Positions 6,154 to 9,156 of a stretch of 9,156 nucleotides of DNA are shown piece after piece. The stretch comes from Cytophagales bacterium (GTDB lineage: Bacteria > Bacteroidota > Bacteroidia > Cytophagales > Cyclobacteriaceae), in assembly GCA_003537495.1 (NCBI GenBank), contig DPSB01000568.1:1-9156 (forward strand), written 5' to 3'. Below the pieces are notes generated by a model that saw nothing but the letters and a program-made list of their open reading frames with translations, ran no database searches and was not told the DNA's origin. Each line of letters begins with the position of its first letter. Positions within the stretch are counted from its first letter, which is position 1. The position numbers were made by a program, and so were the translations under genes.

Positions 6154-6602
6154 TTGCAGTAATACAACGGGTTACCCGCGCTTCGGTAACAATCAATCAC
6201 CAAATAAAATCACAAATTGGTTTAGGGTTATTGGTATTGGTGGGTATTGAAGATGCCGACACACAGGAAGATATTGATTGGCTTTCGGCAAAACTGGTTA
6301 ACCTGCGCATATTTGAAGATGAGCAAGGAATAATGAATGTAAGCGTAAAAGATGTGGGTGGCGATGTAATAATTGTAAGTCAGTTTACACTACATGCAAG
6401 CACTAAAAAAGGAAACCGGCCAAGCTACATCAAAGCAGCAAAACCCGAAGTAGCCATTCCTCTTTATGAAAAATTTATTGCAGCCGTACAATTGGAGTTA
6501 GGCAAGCCTGTACAAACAGGCGAGTTTGGTGCCGATATGAAAGTGGAGTTAGTAAACGATGGCCCCGTAACTATTCTGATTGATACGAAAAACAAAGTAT
6601 GA
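6150..6602 (+). CDS. dtd: D-aminoacyl-tRNA deacylase
   Basis: A 150-residue cytoplasmic enzyme of standard DTD length. It hydrolyses D-amino acids (and glycine mischarged on tRNA-Ala) from tRNA, keeping D-residues out of proteins. The start MIAVIQRVTRASV is typical. SQFTLHA at 77-83 holds the conserved threonine T80. GNRPSY at 88-93 and NDGPVTI at 136-142 with the Gly-cisPro pair (G138-P139) form the chiral proofreading site. All key elements are present, so the enzyme should be functional. Its ATG overlaps the previous stop codon in ATGA, making it the fourth and last gene of the operon. Its TGA ends one base before the convergent channel gene's stop codon begins, leaving no room for a separate terminator. 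Confidence 0.97.
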   Translation: MIAVIQRVTRASVTINHQIKSQIGLGLLVLVGIEDADTQEDIDWLSAKLVNLRIFEDEQGIMNVSVKDVGGDVIIVSQFTLHASTKKGNRPSYIKAAKPEVAIPLYEKFIAAVQLELGKPVQTGEFGADMKVELVNDGPVTILIDTKNKV

Positions 6603-7553
6603 TTACCAGATGGCCAGCGCAACTATAATAAGGTTGGCAACAATATAAAATCCAATAACCAGTCGGGAACCAACATAGTTAAATCGGATCGCAGCTTCTT
6701 TTTTGCCATTATCAAATTTGCGCAGTGCAATAGCCGATACAACTAAAGTGGAAAAGATTCCAAAAAATGTTAGTGTATGCAATGTATCCACCAAAGTAAA
6801 AGCTGATGTTTCCGGAAGAATAGAATCGATAATGTACTTATTACCCACTGTAGCAAATAAACCACCCACGGGTAAGCCAAAGCGCGGTTCCAATTCCTGT
6901 ACCTGAATGGTAAAACTGATAATAGAGATGAGGAAGGCGATGTACATTCCAATAAAAATCTTTAGGAATAAACCCCAGGCATTGCGTTCAATATCCAACT
7001 CAATAAGAAAGGCAGAAAAATTCTGATAGTCGCGGTGTGGACTTGGATCTCCAAAACCTGTTTCATAATCGTTTAGTTGGGCAGAGACTTTAAAGTCGGT
7101 AATCTGCCAACCGTCAAGCGCCTCATCTTTGTCATAGGTACTGCCTTTAATATCAGGTTTAAAAACAAGACTATTAATATCAAACAAGGCATTTTCAATC
7201 TGTACTTTTAAATGCTGTTTATCGAATGGAAAATCAGCAACCTTCCAGCTTTCTTTCATAGTGGCTTTCATTTTCATAATAGCCCAGGCTTTATTCCCTA
7301 CACTATCCAATGTTATTTCGGGTGTGTCTATGGATTTAGCATTTGGAATATCGAGCTGAGTTGAAAAATCAAAATCCGGGTTGTCGTATAAAAACCATAG
7401 CCAAAAGCGCATGGTGTATTCCTTATCGCGAAAGTTGATATCGTGCACGCTAATAACATACGAACCTACAGTAACCGTATCAGGTTGTGCGTGTGCTTTT
7501 GTGAAAAGAAAACTTAGTAGAACAAGCACCAAAAGTGTGCGGGGGAAATTCAT
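6603..7553 (-). CDS. Prokaryotic pentameric ligand-gated ion channel (Cys-loop superfamily) homologue
   Basis: A 316-residue protein from the ATG at 7553; an upstream ATG at 7586 would put 11 residues before a good signal peptide (1-23, ending AHA-Q). About 24-190 is a beta-rich extracellular domain with ADFPFDKQHLKVQIEN at 106-121, the FPFDxQ signature of the family. Four hydrophobic segments follow: about 194-216 (M1), 224-242 (M2), 253-277 (M3) and 296-315 (M4). M2 aligns without gaps to glycine receptor M2: R224 as 0', F233 at the 9' gate, and P247 at 23' followed by a serine-containing loop and VD before M3. There is no cysteine at all, as in other bacterial members, and the M3-M4 loop is short. 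It should form a pentameric channel in the cytoplasmic membrane; ligand and ion selectivity are unknown. The region at 7574-7591 has two one-mismatch -7 boxes. Confidence 0.82.
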   Translation of the reverse strand: MNFPRTLLVLVLLSFLFTKAHAQPDTVTVGSYVISVHDINFRDKEYTMRFWLWFLYDNPDFDFSTQLDIPNAKSIDTPEITLDSVGNKAWAIMKMKATMKESWKVADFPFDKQHLKVQIENALFDINSLVFKPDIKGSTYDKDEALDGWQITDFKVSAQLNDYETGFGDPSPHRDYQNFSAFLIELDIERNAWGLFLKIFIGMYIAFLISIISFTIQVQELEPRFGLPVGGLFATVGNKYIIDSILPETSAFTLVDTLHTLTFFGIFSTLVVSAIALRKFDNGKKEAAIRFNYVGSRLVIGFYIVANLIIVALAIW

Positions 7554-7600
7554 AGTATTAAGGAATAGGTAAACGAAAGTATGCAAAAGTTTGAACTCTA

Positions 7601-7641
7601 TAAAAAACGAAGAGGCTGCCCATGGAGTAAGGCAGCCTCTT
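7601..7641 (-). terminator. Strong intrinsic terminator of the S9 peptidase gene
   Basis: An 11-bp perfect stem (7610-7620 with 7631-7641, core GAGGCTGCC/GGCAGCCTC) with a 10-nt loop. Read on the minus strand, it is followed by CG and six T residues (7607-7602). It starts 20 bp after the peptidase stop codon and lies 48 bp upstream of the channel start codon. It should therefore end the peptidase transcript and leave the channel gene under its own promoter. On the plus strand the following sequence lacks a T-run, so it works mainly in the minus direction. Confidence 0.88.
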
Positions 7642-7660
7642 AATTATAAGTACTAACTTT

Positions 7661-9156
7661 TTAATATTTCATATTCACCTTGGTATCCTTCGGTTTTTCT
7701 TTGGGATTTTTTACGTAAGTCTCCAGCCAGGTATCCATTTCCCACAACGTGTGCAGAATACTTTCTTTCGCAGCGTAGCCATGACTTTCATAGGGCAATA
7801 CCACATAGCGCGAGGTTCCTCCATGACCTTTAATCGCATTGTAGAAACGCTCTGTTTGTATTGGGAATGTGCCGGAGTTATTATCCGCTTCACCATGAAT
7901 AAATAGTATTGGTTCTTTCAACTTATCGGCATACGAGAATGGCGACATCTGGTAATACACTTCTGGTGCTTGCCAGTAGGTGCGCTCTTCGGCCTGGAAA
8001 CCAAAAGGCGTTAATGTGCGATTGTAAGCACCACTGCGGGCAATGCCAGCTTTAAAAATATCGGAATGCGCAAGCAAGTTAGCTGTCATAAAAGCTCCAT
8101 ATGAATGTCCGCCTACACCCACGCGGTTAGGATCAAGCACACCCAGCGATGCACCATAATCCACTACCGCCTTTGCGCTGGCTACTAACTGTGGAACGTA
8201 CGTATCGTTTGATTCTTTATCACCTTCACCCACAATTGGCATGGAAGCATTATCAAATACGGCATAACCCCGCATTACCCAATAGATTGGGCCGCCCCAG
8301 CTTAATCTTGTAAACGTGTAAGGCGAACCTTTCACTTGTCCTGCAGCGTCTGCTGATTTAAACTCACGCGGATAAGCCCATACGAATCCTGGTAACGCAC
8401 CATCTTCTTTTTTATAACCTGGAGGCAAATACAAATCGGCAGTAAGTTCAACACCATCGGCACGCTTGTATTTCAACACTTGTTTCTTAACATCTTTTAG
8501 TTGTGGGTATGGATGTGCGAAAGAAGTTATCGGAGTTAGTTTGGTAGATCCGATTGTACGTGTATAATAATTTGGATTTTCTGTGTTTGATTCACGCGAA
8601 GTAACAAAGGTTCCTTTCTTTGAATCTAAGAATGTAATGAAGGTTTCATAATAAGGAGCAGCACACTGCCACTGCCGGGTTTTCTTTCCGGTATTTAAAT
8701 CCATTTTATCCAGAAATGGTAAATCGCCAGCGGGCGAAGCACCCGCTCCGGTTAAAAACACGGTGTTGTTGTTTATCGACATTACATTTCGACCGTATTG
8801 ATTAGGTGTTGTAATTACACTTCCCGGATCGTTGTAGCCATCTTCATAGTTGCGATCGAACACAATTTTTTTAACGCCACTGGTTGGGTTAACCTGGTAC
8901 ACCCGCTCTTTCCTTTCGTTTGTCCAGCGTTCGTACACCCAGGCTACATTATCATTACCCCACGCAATGCGCGAGTAGCGTAATGGTAAACTGATTAATT
9001 CTTTTGCGCTTCCGCTGAAAGGATAATCCCAGGTAAATACCTTATCGCGAATGTCGGCTTTGGCTTTAGGGTCGCCACCATCTTGTGCCTGTGCCCATAC
9101 TAATGTGGCTGGTTTATCGGCCCGCCAGTTATGCGCACGTGGTTCTTTTTGTGTGG
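7661..9156 (-). CDS. S9 family serine peptidase, glutamyl-endopeptidase-like, C-terminal part (cut by window edge)
   Basis: The frame stays open to the window edge, giving 497 residues plus the stop; the N-terminus is missing. The visible start, KEPRAHNWRADKPATLVW, belongs to the beta-propeller domain of prolyl-oligopeptidase relatives, with DGGDP and RDKVFTWDYPF following. The alpha/beta-hydrolase catalytic domain occupies about the last 270 residues. Its nucleophile is Ser in GGHSYGAF (codon 8102-8104), the aspartate is in HGEADNNSG (codon 7883-7885) and the histidine is in YESHGYAA (codon 7781-7783), so the triad is complete. The pattern is closest to the S9D group (plant chloroplast glutamyl endopeptidase and bacterial relatives of about 800 residues). 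In Bacteroidota these are usually exported, but the signal peptide would be outside the window. It hydrolyses peptides; exact specificity is inferred. A strong terminator follows. Confidence 0.92.
   Translation of the reverse strand, partial: TQKEPRAHNWRADKPATLVWAQAQDGGDPKAKADIRDKVFTWDYPFSGSAKELISLPLRYSRIAWGNDNVAWVYERWTNERKERVYQVNPTSGVKKIVFDRNYEDGYNDPGSVITTPNQYGRNVMSINNNTVFLTGAGASPAGDLPFLDKMDLNTGKKTRQWQCAAPYYETFITFLDSKKGTFVTSRESNTENPNYYTRTIGSTKLTPITSFAHPYPQLKDVKKQVLKYKRADGVELTADLYLPPGYKKEDGALPGFVWAYPREFKSADAAGQVKGSPYTFTRLSWGGPIYWVMRGYAVFDNASMPIVGEGDKESNDTYVPQLVASAKAVVDYGASLGVLDPNRVGVGGHSYGAFMTANLLAHSDIFKAGIARSGAYNRTLTPFGFQAEERTYWQAPEVYYQMSPFSYADKLKEPILFIHGEADNNSGTFPIQTERFYNAIKGHGGTSRYVVLPYESHGYAAKESILHTLWEMDTWLETYVKNPKEKPKDTKVNMKY

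Noticed and set aside
7554..7586. Upstream ATG at 7586 for the channel gene
   Set aside because: It adds 11 residues before an otherwise standard signal peptide that begins at the ATG at 7553.
8798..8983. Plus-strand frame antisense to the S9 peptidase
   Set aside because: No family similarity. The minus-strand peptidase frame runs through it unbroken with conserved sequence on both sides.
1..9156. Mobile element, CRISPR array, tRNA/rRNA or defence island
   Set aside because: No transposase or integrase, regularly spaced repeats, cloverleaf or conserved rRNA sequence, or known defence domains are visible; coding density and gene content look like core chromosome.

Overview
The window looks like ordinary chromosomal DNA from a Bacteroidota bacterium, most likely of the Cytophagales group. 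The support is the mix of families (stand-alone carboxypeptidase-like regulatory-domain protein, DivIVA-domain protein beside folB, S9 glutamyl-endopeptidase-like hydrolase) together with exact TAnnTTTG promoter -7 boxes, the Bacteroidota sigma-A signature, in several intergenic gaps. I cannot name a genus. No rRNA, tRNA, CRISPR array, insertion sequence, integrase or attachment site was seen, and no intergenic gap exceeds about 130 bp.

Layout. At 1-161 (minus) is the 5' end of a probable 4'-phosphopantetheinyl transferase, divergent from a cytoplasmic seven-bladed WD40 propeller (216-1148). A 126-bp gap with a -7 box, a hairpin and a short tandem duplication leads to a translationally coupled pair, a DivIVA-domain protein (1275-1994) and dihydroneopterin aldolase folB (1991-2353). 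After a short gap with a striking inverted repeat around a -7 box comes a GT2 glycosyltransferase (2422-3411). It converges on a minus-strand HesB/IscA-family gene (3420-3725) that lacks the usual C-terminal cysteine pair.

Divergent from that gene, a tightly packed four-gene plus-strand operon runs from 3799 to 6602: a membrane-anchored protein of unknown function, a TIP30/HTATIP2-like NAD(P)-binding protein, an exported regulatory-domain protein and D-aminoacyl-tRNA deacylase (dtd). Its junctions overlap by 1, 29 and 4 nt. The last stop codon directly abuts the stop codon of the next, convergent gene.

That gene (6603-7553, minus) is the most interesting in the window. It is a prokaryotic homologue of the Cys-loop/pentameric ligand-gated ion channels, with signal peptide, FPFDxQ motif and four membrane segments. 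A strong intrinsic terminator (7601-7641) separates it from an upstream minus-strand S9 serine peptidase that runs off the right edge (7661-9156).

Most genes are housekeeping or lineage-conserved. No multi-gene defence, mobile or secondary-metabolism system was seen. The points worth a second look are the channel homologue, the cysteine-poor IscA paralogue, the paired dyads at the glycosyltransferase promoter, and the uncharacterised members of the dtd operon.
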